From Saprospiraceae bacterium (GTDB taxonomy: Bacteria; Bacteroidota; Bacteroidia; Chitinophagales; Saprospiraceae): DNA of 8,121 nt. The stretch is from NCBI GenBank assembly GCA_020850025.1, contig JADZFI010000309.1, positions 1 to 8,121 on the forward strand, given 5' to 3'. Positions 1-7,298 of the stretch are shown piece after piece. A program made the translations under genes and the position numbers. The notes under the pieces were generated by a model, which saw only the letters and a list, made by a program, of their open reading frames with translations, was not told the origin of the DNA and ran no database searches. Every line of letters begins with the position of its first letter. The first letter of the stretch is position 1.

Positions 1-835
1 TGGCTTTCTCGGCTTTGATGCGTTTGAGCAACTCGGATGCGGGTTCGTCGTTAGGATCTTGAATCACCAGTTTGCCCTGCACCGCTTCCTGTAAAATGGC
101 CTGGTTTAGTGTGTCGAGGAGGGTTAGTTGGTGGGTGAATTTTGAGATTAATGTACGCTGAGTATAGTAGGCTTTAAATACCCTGTTTGAGAATTTTAAA
201 ATATCCCTATTTAGTTTAAACCCTGAATTTGTTGGATAGGATGATGTGCCAAGACACTCCTTACAATAATCTAAAAAGCGGACTATTTCCTCCTGTGAAT
301 TTAAATCTGGACAACTGAATTCCAGATTGCCTAATCCTTTTTGATTGATAATTGGCAGTGTAGTTTGGGATGATTGTTCATAAAACTTTGCCTGTTTAGT
401 TAAAAAGTAGTAGTAAACATATTCTGGGTAAACTCTATCGTCGAACAAAATGCCAGTAATTTGCTGATTTGATGAGGCACTTTTTTTCGTAATGCCGAGC
501 CTACCTAGATTCCCGATGCAATTGAACAGTACAGTATTGGGCTTGTATACAGTTGCTTTTTTATCAGTTACAGCTTTGTTTGAAATATAATTTTTCCCAG
601 ACAGTACCATATCAATACCGATATCAGAAGGCTTTATCCATTCAATATCTTTTGAAGAATAATACTCAGGGTTGCTCATAGGAGGAGTCTTACCTGTTTG
701 AATTTCCAAAAAAAAGGTTCTTAATGGTACACAGCCATTCTCCACTGCAAGTTTTTCCACGATAAACGCTGCAATGATTCCCACAGGGCTACTAACTAAA
801 TTCTTAAATGTTATTGATGAAGATATTTGGCTCAT
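1..835 (-). CDS. hsdS: Type I restriction-modification specificity subunit HsdS, 3' end cut off by the window
   Basis: HsdS is the DNA-recognition subunit that directs HsdM and HsdR to a two-part target. I translated the 278 codons in the window; the frame stays open to the left edge, so the second recognition domain and the stop lie outside. Residues 46-72 (QTGKTPPMSNPEYYS, then EWIKPSDIG) match the start of a type I target-recognition domain. Residues 159-188 (TLPIINQKGLGNLEF, then SQEEIVRFLD) match its usual end. Residues 222-278 form the helical spacer, with the conserved LNQAILQEAVQGKL at 243-256. The ATG at 835 overlaps the stop of the upstream nuclease gene as ATGA, which suggests translational coupling, and a strong Shine-Dalgarno precedes it. 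The first 35 residues are not a typical HsdS start. The recognition domain is clearly AT-rich, while the spacer returns to about half GC, as expected if the domain was exchanged. The family call is firm; the target sequence cannot be read from the protein. Confidence 0.94.
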   Translation of the reverse strand, partial: MSQISSSITFKNLVSSPVGIIAAFIVEKLAVENGCVPLRTFFLEIQTGKTPPMSNPEYYSSKDIEWIKPSDIGIDMVLSGKNYISNKAVTDKKATVYKPNTVLFNCIGNLGRLGITKKSASSNQQITGILFDDRVYPEYVYYYFLTKQAKFYEQSSQTTLPIINQKGLGNLEFSCPDLNSQEEIVRFLDYCKECLGTSSYPTNSGFKLNRDILKFSNRVFKAYYTQRTLISKFTHQLTLLDTLNQAILQEAVQGKLVIQDPNDEPASELLKRIKAEKA

Positions 836-1845
836 ATCTCCTCCCTTTTTTGATTTTCCCATAATTCGATCAATTCGTGCAGTTTGGCTTGCAGCAGTTT
901 TTTGTCGGGCAGGGCCATTTGGTATTCGCTCACCAGGGTGGGGGACAGGTGGCGGCTCAGCGCATATTCCACTACTTCGCTGTCTTTGCCTTTACAGAGT
1001 AAAATGCCAATGCTGGGGTTTTCGTGGGGTTTCTTCACATCGCGGTCCAGGGCCTCGAGGTAAAAATTCAACTGCCCAAGGTGCTCCGGTGCGAAATCGG
1101 TGGTTTTCAGCTCAAAAGCCACCAGGCACTGCAATTGACGGTGGTAAAACAGCAGGTCAATGAAAAAATCCTTGTTGCCTACCTGCAGGCGGTACTGCTC
1201 GCCCATGAACAGGAAATCTCTTCCCAGTTCCAGCAAAAAGGATTTCATTTTGCGTACCAGGGCGGTTTCCAGTTCGTTTTCGGTAAATGTTTCGGGCAGG
1301 GTTAAGAATTCCAGGACATAAGTTTCTTTGAAAACGTTACCGATGTTTTGAGGCAACACTTGCAGAGGTGTGCCGAGTGCAGCGTTTGGAGTCTTTCCCA
1401 GCATGGTTCGCTCAAAGTAGGCAGCATTAATTTGCCGCTCAAGTTCCCTTTTGTTGTAATTTTCTCTTTTGCACAGGTGCAAATAAAATTCCCGTTCTTC
1501 ATCGGTTTTACATCTGGAGAAGATAATCAGGTTGTGGGTCCAGCTTAATTCTCTCACCAGTGGTGCGAGTTTTGGCGAGTGGGCGTAGGTGTCGTAAAAC
1601 TGCTTCATGCGCCAAAGATTTTTGTCTGAAAAACCTTTGGTTCCTGGCTCCTGTGTCTGGATATAATTGGCCAGTTGCACTACGGTACTTTTGCCCCAGC
1701 CCTCCTGAGTGGTACGCTCGGAAATGTATTTTCCAATTTCCCAATAGAGATTAATAAGCTCGGTATTAACGGCCTTCAACGCCTGATACCTTGCTTTTTG
1801 AATGAGGTGTATCACCTCGGAAAAATGGGGGTTCAGTTTATCCAT
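832..1845 (-). CDS. DUF1016/YhcG-family PDDEXK nuclease embedded in the hsd operon
   Basis: This 337-residue protein belongs to the DUF1016 (YhcG) family, which joins an N-terminal helical domain to a C-terminal PDDEXK-type nuclease fold. Residues 1-150 form the helical part, including LINLYWEIGKYIS (30-42) and the WGKSTVVQLA stretch (50-59). The nuclease part spans about 165-325 and keeps the expected active-site residues: D230 in FFIDLLFYH, and E245 and K247 in FELK, followed by the characteristic GQLNFYLEALD at 257-267. Length is normal and no frameshift is visible. The ATG at 1845 overlaps the hsdM stop by 8 bp (ATGGATAA), and its own stop overlaps the hsdS start, so it is made from the same transcript. 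Family members often sit beside type I hsd genes. The substrate and any physical link to the Hsd complex are not established; an accessory or backup DNA-cleaving role in defence is inferred. Confidence 0.9.
   Translation of the reverse strand: MDKLNPHFSEVIHLIQKARYQALKAVNTELINLYWEIGKYISERTTQEGWGKSTVVQLANYIQTQEPGTKGFSDKNLWRMKQFYDTYAHSPKLAPLVRELSWTHNLIIFSRCKTDEEREFYLHLCKRENYNKRELERQINAAYFERTMLGKTPNAALGTPLQVLPQNIGNVFKETYVLEFLTLPETFTENELETALVRKMKSFLLELGRDFLFMGEQYRLQVGNKDFFIDLLFYHRQLQCLVAFELKTTDFAPEHLGQLNFYLEALDRDVKKPHENPSIGILLCKGKDSEVVEYALSRHLSPTLVSEYQMALPDKKLLQAKLHELIELWENQKREEI
838..846 (-). promoter_or_regulatory. Strong Shine-Dalgarno for hsdS inside the upstream gene
   Basis: On the minus strand AGGGAGGAG ends two bases before the hsdS ATG, with the GGGAGG core four bases away. 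It lies within the last codons of the DUF1016-family gene. The other starts in the window (hsdR, hsdM, the nuclease gene and the hydrolase) have no comparable site, as is common in Bacteroidota. This supports the hsdS start at 835. Its use in this organism is inferred. Confidence 0.6.
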
Positions 1846-3256
1846 TCTTCAATTCATTTAGGAGCTCCAGGGATGCCTGAAAGGACTTTTCCAGGTTTTC
1901 GATGATGGCCTTCCGGTCGTATACTACTTCTTCCACCTTCTTATTCGGGTTCTTGATGTCCAGATCGTATTGTCGGTCAATAATGGTTTGCATGGGCACT
2001 TTCCAGGCCACTTCGCTTTCGCTGCGGTGGTTCCACCAGGTTTTCAACGGTTCAAATTCTTCCAGGCGTATGGGTTTGGTTTTGCTGTACGCTTTGGCGC
2101 CTTCGGGCAAAGTGTGTTCGTAGTACCAAATCTCTTTGGTGGGCTTGCCCTTTTCAAAAAATATCAGGTTGGTATTCACGGTGGCATAAGGCGCAAACAC
2201 GGATTGAGGCAGCCGCACAATGGTATGTACGTTACAATCTTCCAGGAGTTTTTGCCTTACCCGCTGTTTAACGCCCTCGCCGGTCAGGCTGCCATCGGGC
2301 AGAACAATGCCTGCACGGCCGCCCTCTTTCAGTAATTGAATGAACAGGATCAAAAACAGGTCGGCACTTTCTTTGGTGCGGTAATTCAAGTGGAAATTGG
2401 TTTCCATGCCATCGCCCACCACACCGCCAAAGGGAGGATTGGCCACAATGATGTCTACCCGGTCTGCCTGCCTGATGGAGTTGTATTCGCGGCTCAGCGA
2501 GTCGCCGTTTTCAATTTTCGGCACTTCAATGTCGTGTGTAATCAGGTTCACCACACTCAGCATGAACGGCAGGGGTTTCAGTTCGCTACCGGTGACGGTT
2601 TCCTGTAGGGTATGGCGGTCGTCAATATTTTGTACCTGTTTTTTCAGGTGTTCGATGGCGCACACCAGAAAGCCCGCTGTTCCACAGGCGGGGTCGGTAA
2701 TTTTTTCCCCGAGTTGAGGGTTCACCATGTCTACAATAAACTGGGTAACAGCTCTTGGCGTGTAAAATTCGCCGGTATCTTTTTTGGCGGCTAAACCCTG
2801 CAAGATTTCCTCATAAATCACATTGAAAACGTGATGTTCCTTGCTGCTGTTGAAATCAATCTGGTTGAGTTTGTTGATGGCCTGGCGGAATGTTGTTCCG
2901 CTTTTCATATAATTATTGGTGCCGTCAAATATCTGGCGGATGATGATGCCCAGCCGGTCGTCTGCCGAAACGGTCAGATTTTTGAGTGTGGGAAACAGTT
3001 TATTGTTGACAAAACCGATGAGTTCATCACCGGTGATACCTTCATCGTTTTCTGCCCAACTTCGCCATTGCAGTTCCGCAGGAATAGGTGAATGGTATTT
3101 GGGGTTCAGGATTTCTTTTTCCTTGTCCTTGTCGTCAAACAGTTTCAAGAATATCATCCAGCCTAATTGCTCAATGCGTTGCGCGTCTCCGCTCAGACCA
3201 GGGTCTTTCCGAAAAATATCCCTGATGGATTTTATGATGCCGCCGATATTGCTCAT
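1838..3256 (-). CDS. hsdM: Type I restriction-modification DNA methyltransferase subunit HsdM (N6-adenine)
   Basis: HsdM transfers a methyl group from S-adenosylmethionine to the N6 of adenine in the site chosen by HsdS. An M2S complex modifies host DNA, and with HsdR it forms the restriction enzyme. The 472 residues begin with the HsdM N-terminal helical domain (IFRKDPGLSG at 14-23, then LGWMIFLKLFDDKD at 31-44). The YTPR stretch follows at 165-168. The AdoMet-binding motif I DPACGTAGFL lies at 188-197 and the catalytic motif IV NPPF at 273-276. The helical C-terminus is expected to contact HsdS. Size is close to the usual 480-530 residues, and all motifs are intact. The ATG at 3256 lies 4 bp after the hsdR stop, with no clear Shine-Dalgarno, so translation probably follows on from hsdR. 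Its 3' end overlaps the nuclease gene by 8 bp. Which adenine is methylated cannot be read from this protein. Confidence 0.97.
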   Translation of the reverse strand: MSNIGGIIKSIRDIFRKDPGLSGDAQRIEQLGWMIFLKLFDDKDKEKEILNPKYHSPIPAELQWRSWAENDEGITGDELIGFVNNKLFPTLKNLTVSADDRLGIIIRQIFDGTNNYMKSGTTFRQAINKLNQIDFNSSKEHHVFNVIYEEILQGLAAKKDTGEFYTPRAVTQFIVDMVNPQLGEKITDPACGTAGFLVCAIEHLKKQVQNIDDRHTLQETVTGSELKPLPFMLSVVNLITHDIEVPKIENGDSLSREYNSIRQADRVDIIVANPPFGGVVGDGMETNFHLNYRTKESADLFLILFIQLLKEGGRAGIVLPDGSLTGEGVKQRVRQKLLEDCNVHTIVRLPQSVFAPYATVNTNLIFFEKGKPTKEIWYYEHTLPEGAKAYSKTKPIRLEEFEPLKTWWNHRSESEVAWKVPMQTIIDRQYDLDIKNPNKKVEEVVYDRKAIIENLEKSFQASLELLNELKNG

Positions 3257-3260
3257 TTGT

Positions 3261-5654
3261 CTATGCCGCTTTGTAAAGTTCGTTTTCTAGTTCCCTGATG
3301 GCTTTTTCGTATGCTTCACGACTGCCAAAGGCCTTGATGATTTCCGTTACGGTTCCAAACTCATTGATGGGGGGCACCGTCAAAATCTGGATGTTCTCTA
3401 TGTTTTCTATGCCTTGATCGGCGTATTTGTCGAGCAGCGCCTCCATAACTTTTCTGGCTTGCTCGCCATATTTGGTGAAATAATTCCGTTTTTTTACCTT
3501 ATTAGCCCTTTCTTTTCGGGTTAATGGCGGCTGATCATACGCCACATGGCAAATGAGGTCGAACAGGTCTACTTGTTTGTCAACGGCATCATAAAGGGCT
3601 TCAACCATAACGCCCTGTTCCATGAGTTCTGCGATAATGGCCTCTTTGCGGTCTGAATTTTTCCATTTGTTCAGAAAATCATCCAGCGACGCAAACTGTT
3701 CTTTAATGATCTCCCTGGTGTGATCTTTCAGGCTGGTGGTAATGGGTTTGCCCTGCTGGTCGAAATGTAATTCGCGGCTAATCAATACCGAAACATCTAC
3801 TCCATTGACATAAATTTTTTCCCTGGGCTCATGTACTCGTGGTGAGTCTATGTCCGCATCGGGGTATCGGATTTCAGGCCGGGTAAAATCAATACTGCTT
3901 CCGGTTTCTTCATCAAATATTGGCTCGAGTAACGCTTCCTCCTCATCCACAATGTCGCTCAGGTCGGTTCCCTCAGATACAGGTTTAACTCTGATCGGAT
4001 CGCCGTCAAACTGTGGGTCGGCAAACAGGTCTGTTGCATTTCTGAAATCCAGAATAGTAAAGTAAAGTTTGCCATATTCTTCATTTATCCGCGTGCCCCG
4101 TCCGATAATTTGCTTGAATTTGGTCATAGAGCTGATGTTTGAATCCAGCACAATTACCTTACAGGTTTGCGCATCCACGCCTGTGGTCATCAACTCGGAG
4201 GTAGTGGCAATCACCGGGTATCTCTCTTCAGGATTAATGAAATTATCCAGTTCCCTTTTGCCTTCATCGTTGTCGCCGGTGATCTGCATGATGTATTTCA
4301 TATTTTCTGCGGCCAGGTCCGGATTTTCATTTATCAAGGCCTGACGCATACCTTCTGCGTGTTCAATATCGCAGCAGAATGCAATTGTTTTGGCAAACCG
4401 GTCAGTTCCCTTCAAGAACTCCGAAACTTTTTGCGCTACTACCTTTCTGCGCTCTTCCACAACAATGTTTTTGTCAAAATCAGTACGGTTGTAAATTCGG
4501 TCTTCTACTAAATTCCCGTATTTGTCTCTGAACCCTTTGGGCGGCCTCCATCCTTCCACGTCAATGTCCAAAGCGATTCGCACTACGCGATAGGGAGCAA
4601 GAAAGCCATCGTCAATACCTTGTTTCAGCGAATAGGTATAAATCGGATCTCCAAAGTATTCGCTGTTGGATACTTCTTCGGTTTCTTTGGGCGTGGCGGT
4701 TAAACCGATGTGCGTAGCCTTATGGAAATAGCTCAAAATTTCTCTCCAACTGCTGTCTTCCTTCGCGCTGCCTCTGTGACATTCGTCAATAACAATAAGG
4801 TCAAAAAAGTCCTTTGAAAACTGCTTGTAAACATTGGCAGCGTCATCTGTACCCGAGAGTCCCTGATACAGAGCCAGGTAGATCTCAAAGCTTTTGTCAA
4901 TCTGCCGGTGTTTTACCACCGTCATTTTATCTTTGAAATGCTTGAAGTCGCCTCGGCGCGTCTGGTCAATCAAGGCATTTCGGTCGGCCAAAAACAGGAT
5001 GCGTTTTTTAGCTCCGCTTTTCCAAAGCCGGTGAATGATTTGAAAGGCTGTGTACGTTTTTCCTGTACCGGTGGCCATCACCAGCAGGATTCTGTTTTGT
5101 CCGTTGGCAATGGCTTCAACGGTTCTGTTTACGGCAATTTGCTGGTAGTACCTTGGCTTGCGATTAGTACCGTCAAAGTAGTAATCCTGTGCAACGATTT
5201 TCTCCACATCAGGAGATTCGATGCCTTTAAATTTTTTGTATTTCTGCCAAAGTTGTTCGGGTGTAGGGAATTCGTCCAGGCTGATTTCAGTTTCCATGCT
5301 CCCGTCGGTTGCAGTACGGTCGTGAAATAGAAAACCGTCGCCATTGCTGCTGAAAACGCAAGGGATATCCAGAATTTGTGCGTAGTCAAGACCTTGTTGG
5401 ATGCCTGCTCTAACGGAATGGTTATTGTCTTTGGCTTCAATAATAGCAATCGGAATATTGGGTTTGTAGTAGAGGATATAGTCTGCCCGTTTGGCTTTTC
5501 CTCTGGCTGTCAATTTTCCCCGGACGTATATTTTTCCGTCGGTAAATGATACTTCCTCCAGTAATTGGGTCAGTTTATTCCAACCGGCTTTTTCTAATGC
5601 AGGAGTAATGAATTTGGTACAGATATCTCTTTCTGATAAAGTTTTTTTATTCAT
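3261..5654 (-). CDS. hsdR: Type I restriction endonuclease/translocase subunit HsdR, EcoEI-like (type IB-like)
   Basis: HsdR is the motor and nuclease of the complex: it pumps DNA using ATP and cuts far from the unmethylated site. From the ATG at 5654 it has 797 residues. The N-terminal PDDEXK nuclease shows D58 (RADYIL) and E73/K75 (IIEAKD). The superfamily 2 helicase motor has Walker A ATGTGKT (194-200), the DECH box (290-293), LTATPKET (318-325), TTGVD (490-494) and motif VI QIIGRGTRI (515-523). The C-terminal part from about 640 resembles the EcoEI HsdR C-terminal domain. The frame stays open upstream to a TTG at 5726, but that codon lies between the two predicted promoter elements and upstream of the predicted transcript start. 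MNKKTLSERDICTKF at 5654 is a typical family start. It is the first gene of the operon, and nothing suggests inactivation. Confidence 0.96.
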   Translation of the reverse strand: MNKKTLSERDICTKFITPALEKAGWNKLTQLLEEVSFTDGKIYVRGKLTARGKAKRADYILYYKPNIPIAIIEAKDNNHSVRAGIQQGLDYAQILDIPCVFSSNGDGFLFHDRTATDGSMETEISLDEFPTPEQLWQKYKKFKGIESPDVEKIVAQDYYFDGTNRKPRYYQQIAVNRTVEAIANGQNRILLVMATGTGKTYTAFQIIHRLWKSGAKKRILFLADRNALIDQTRRGDFKHFKDKMTVVKHRQIDKSFEIYLALYQGLSGTDDAANVYKQFSKDFFDLIVIDECHRGSAKEDSSWREILSYFHKATHIGLTATPKETEEVSNSEYFGDPIYTYSLKQGIDDGFLAPYRVVRIALDIDVEGWRPPKGFRDKYGNLVEDRIYNRTDFDKNIVVEERRKVVAQKVSEFLKGTDRFAKTIAFCCDIEHAEGMRQALINENPDLAAENMKYIMQITGDNDEGKRELDNFINPEERYPVIATTSELMTTGVDAQTCKVIVLDSNISSMTKFKQIIGRGTRINEEYGKLYFTILDFRNATDLFADPQFDGDPIRVKPVSEGTDLSDIVDEEEALLEPIFDEETGSSIDFTRPEIRYPDADIDSPRVHEPREKIYVNGVDVSVLISRELHFDQQGKPITTSLKDHTREIIKEQFASLDDFLNKWKNSDRKEAIIAELMEQGVMVEALYDAVDKQVDLFDLICHVAYDQPPLTRKERANKVKKRNYFTKYGEQARKVMEALLDKYADQGIENIENIQILTVPPINEFGTVTEIIKAFGSREAYEKAIRELENELYKAA

Positions 5655-5677
5655 TTCTAATGATAGATTACTAATAA

Positions 5678-5696
5678 AACTGTGTTTTGGCAGGTA
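5678..5696. repeat. Promoter-flanking direct repeat, copy B (candidate operator)
   Basis: The plus strand reads AACTGTGTTTTGGCAGGTA. It matches copy A (5733-5752) at both ends, AACTGTG and TTGGCAGGTA; only the two or three bases between differ. This copy lies at the predicted start of the hsd transcript. It also contains the small dyad AAAAC-TGT-GTTTT (5676-5688), which could suit a dimeric DNA-binding protein. The repeat is directly visible; binding by a regulator is inferred. Confidence 0.55.
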
Positions 5697-5703
5697 TCTC
5701 AGG

Positions 5704-5734
5704 CAAAAGTAAACATACTGTCGCAATTTTGCAA
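5704..5734 (-). promoter_or_regulatory. Predicted Bacteroidota-type promoter of the hsd operon
   Basis: On the minus strand TACTTTTG (5711 to 5704) matches the Bacteroidota -7 consensus TAnnTTTG exactly. A TTG at 5734-5732 stands 20 bases upstream, in the position of the -33 element. Transcription would begin near 5698, giving a leader of about 44 bases before the hsdR ATG at 5654. It is the only good match in the intergenic region and is correctly oriented for the operon. The motif is seen directly; the start point is inferred. Confidence 0.68.
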
Positions 5735-5752
5735 CTGTGCTGTTGGCAGGTA
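5733..5752. repeat. Promoter-flanking direct repeat, copy A (candidate operator)
   Basis: The plus strand reads AACTGTGCTGTTGGCAGGTA. It repeats copy B in the same orientation, with starts 55 bp apart. It overlaps the TTG of the predicted -33 element, so a protein bound here would be expected to compete with RNA polymerase. A CAAC-N6-GTTG dyad (5732-5745) lies over it, but its spacing differs from the dyad in copy B. The operator role is inferred. Confidence 0.55.
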
Positions 5753-5843
5753 GGGTAACCAGGCCCTTTGCCGAGAAGACTTAAGTGAAAATACCAAAAT
5801 CACCTACATTCACACCCTACATAAAACAATCTCCGCTCCACAC

Positions 5844-7295
5844 ATGAAATACCTACTGATTCTTTGCTGCCTTTGCATCCAGCTTTCTCTCAACGCCCAA
5901 ACCCTGGTTTCCGCTACTTTTCTCGGACAAAAAACCAAAGCCGAGCTGCTGCAGGATTTCAACAACCTGCCTTTCATACAGTTCGGGGCCAAATATTACC
6001 GGGTGGCGTACACTACCCTGAGTGTACATGGCGTTCCGGATACGGCCACCGGTTTGCTGGCCATTCCGGATCAGGCCGGGCGCATTTTTCCGCGTTTGGT
6101 GTACCAGCACGGCACCTCCGGTTCCAAACAGGATGTACCTTCTGTGAATGTGACTAACAACGGAGAGGGCATTGTAGGTGCTTTGTTTGCTGGTATGGGC
6201 TATGTGGCTTTTTTGCCGGATTATCTCGGTCTTGGCCCCACTTCAAAAGGTTTCCACCCTTATGTACATGCTGCAAGCGAAGCCTGGGCGGCCATGGATA
6301 TGCTCCGGGCAGGAGCAGCGTTTTTGCAGCAGGAACAGGTAGCCATCAATGATCAGTTGTTCATTACAGGCTATTCCCAGGGCGGACACGGCGCCATGGC
6401 CCTGCACCGGGCAGTGGAGCAAGACCCCTCTGAGGAATTTACCGTAACGGCTGCAGCGCCTTTGTCCGGACCGTACAGTATCTCAGGAGTGATGCGGGAT
6501 CTCATCCTAAAGGACACGGTGTATTATTACCCGGCATACATTCCCAATACCGCGCTTTCCTATCAAACCGTGTATGGCAATCTGTTCAACGATCTGACCG
6601 ATATGTTCAAACCGGAGTACGCGGCACTGATCGGGCAGTTTTACTCAGGCGCCATCAGTCTTTCGGAATTAAACGGGTTGCTCATTGCGGCTCTGACGGT
6701 CAATGAAGGCGATTCCCGGCCGTTCCGGATGCTGCAACCCGCGCTGGTGCAAGCAGTGCAGACCAACCCGGCGCACCCGGTCAACCTGGCGCTGGATGAT
6801 AATGATACCTACGACAAAGGATGGCTGCCGGAGGCGCCGTTCCGGCTGTTTTATTGCATGGGCGACGATCAGGTGCCGTTCCGGAACAGTCTGCTGGCCC
6901 GCGATTCATTTCTGGCCAAAGGAGTAACCAATTTCCAGATCCAGGATGTGCTGCCCACCGGCGATCACGGCGAATGTTACGTGCCTGCCATGACCGGAAC
7001 CATCATCTTTTTCCTGGGTTTTCAACAAATTGGCACGGTGGGTACGGATACGCCGGAAATGGCCCTCAGGATCAACCTTTCGCCCAATCCCGCCGATGCG
7101 TACGTCAACCTAAGCGGCCTGACTGGCCCGGCCCGGTTTGAGATCCTGGACTTTCAGGGCAAAACGGTTCATTCCGGCACATTGGCCGGTGGAGAGCCAT
7201 CCATCCTCCTGCCCGAGCTTTCTGTCGGCGCCTATTTGCTGCGTCTGGAAACAGAGCAGGGTTTGGTGGTGAAAAAGCTATTGGTTGCCAGGTAG
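5844..7295 (+). CDS. Secreted alpha/beta-hydrolase (esterase/lipase-like) with C-terminal type IX secretion sorting domain
   Basis: This is a 483-residue exported hydrolase, probably acting on ester or related bonds outside the cell. Residues 1-19 form a signal peptide (hydrophobic LLILCCLCIQL, then NAQ before the likely cut). The alpha/beta-hydrolase domain covers about 45-395. It has QHG (88-90) near the oxyanion hole, DYLGLG (126-131), the nucleophile elbow GYSQGG with S178, a likely acid D342 in GDDQVP and a likely catalytic H375 in GDHGECYVP. Residues 408-483 look like a T9SS type A sorting domain: LSPNPADAYVNLSG, then EILDFQGKTV, LSVGAYLLRLE and a basic VVKKLLVAR end. The protein would therefore cross the outer membrane by T9SS and be attached or released. 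The ATG at 5844 is chosen because the signal peptide starts there; no Shine-Dalgarno is seen. The gene is divergent from the hsd operon and much richer in GC, with no evident functional link. The substrate is unknown. Confidence 0.88.
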   Translation: MKYLLILCCLCIQLSLNAQTLVSATFLGQKTKAELLQDFNNLPFIQFGAKYYRVAYTTLSVHGVPDTATGLLAIPDQAGRIFPRLVYQHGTSGSKQDVPSVNVTNNGEGIVGALFAGMGYVAFLPDYLGLGPTSKGFHPYVHAASEAWAAMDMLRAGAAFLQQEQVAINDQLFITGYSQGGHGAMALHRAVEQDPSEEFTVTAAAPLSGPYSISGVMRDLILKDTVYYYPAYIPNTALSYQTVYGNLFNDLTDMFKPEYAALIGQFYSGAISLSELNGLLIAALTVNEGDSRPFRMLQPALVQAVQTNPAHPVNLALDDNDTYDKGWLPEAPFRLFYCMGDDQVPFRNSLLARDSFLAKGVTNFQIQDVLPTGDHGECYVPAMTGTIIFFLGFQQIGTVGTDTPEMALRINLSPNPADAYVNLSGLTGPARFEILDFQGKTVHSGTLAGGEPSILLPELSVGAYLLRLETEQGLVVKKLLVAR

Positions 7296-7298
7296 GCT

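Noticed and set aside
1850..1875. GGAGCTCC palindrome upstream of the nuclease gene as a ribosome binding site
   Set aside because: It lies too far from the ATG at 1845 and within hsdM coding sequence. Translational coupling through the 8-bp overlap explains the start better.
774..5330. Many plus-strand open frames of 60-140 residues opposite the hsd operon
   Set aside because: All lie antisense to well-supported genes, and none gives a recognisable protein or start region. They look like mirror frames.
5129..5449. 106-residue minus-strand open frame inside hsdR
   Set aside because: It lies in another frame of hsdR, whose translation here gives intact nuclease-domain and linker sequence. 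It has no recognisable domain.
5768..5812. Possible promoter for the hydrolase gene (TACATTCA at 5805-5812)
   Set aside because: It matches only part of the TAnnTTTG pattern and has no TTG at the right distance; the TTG at 5768-5770 is about 34 bases upstream. No supported promoter could be assigned.
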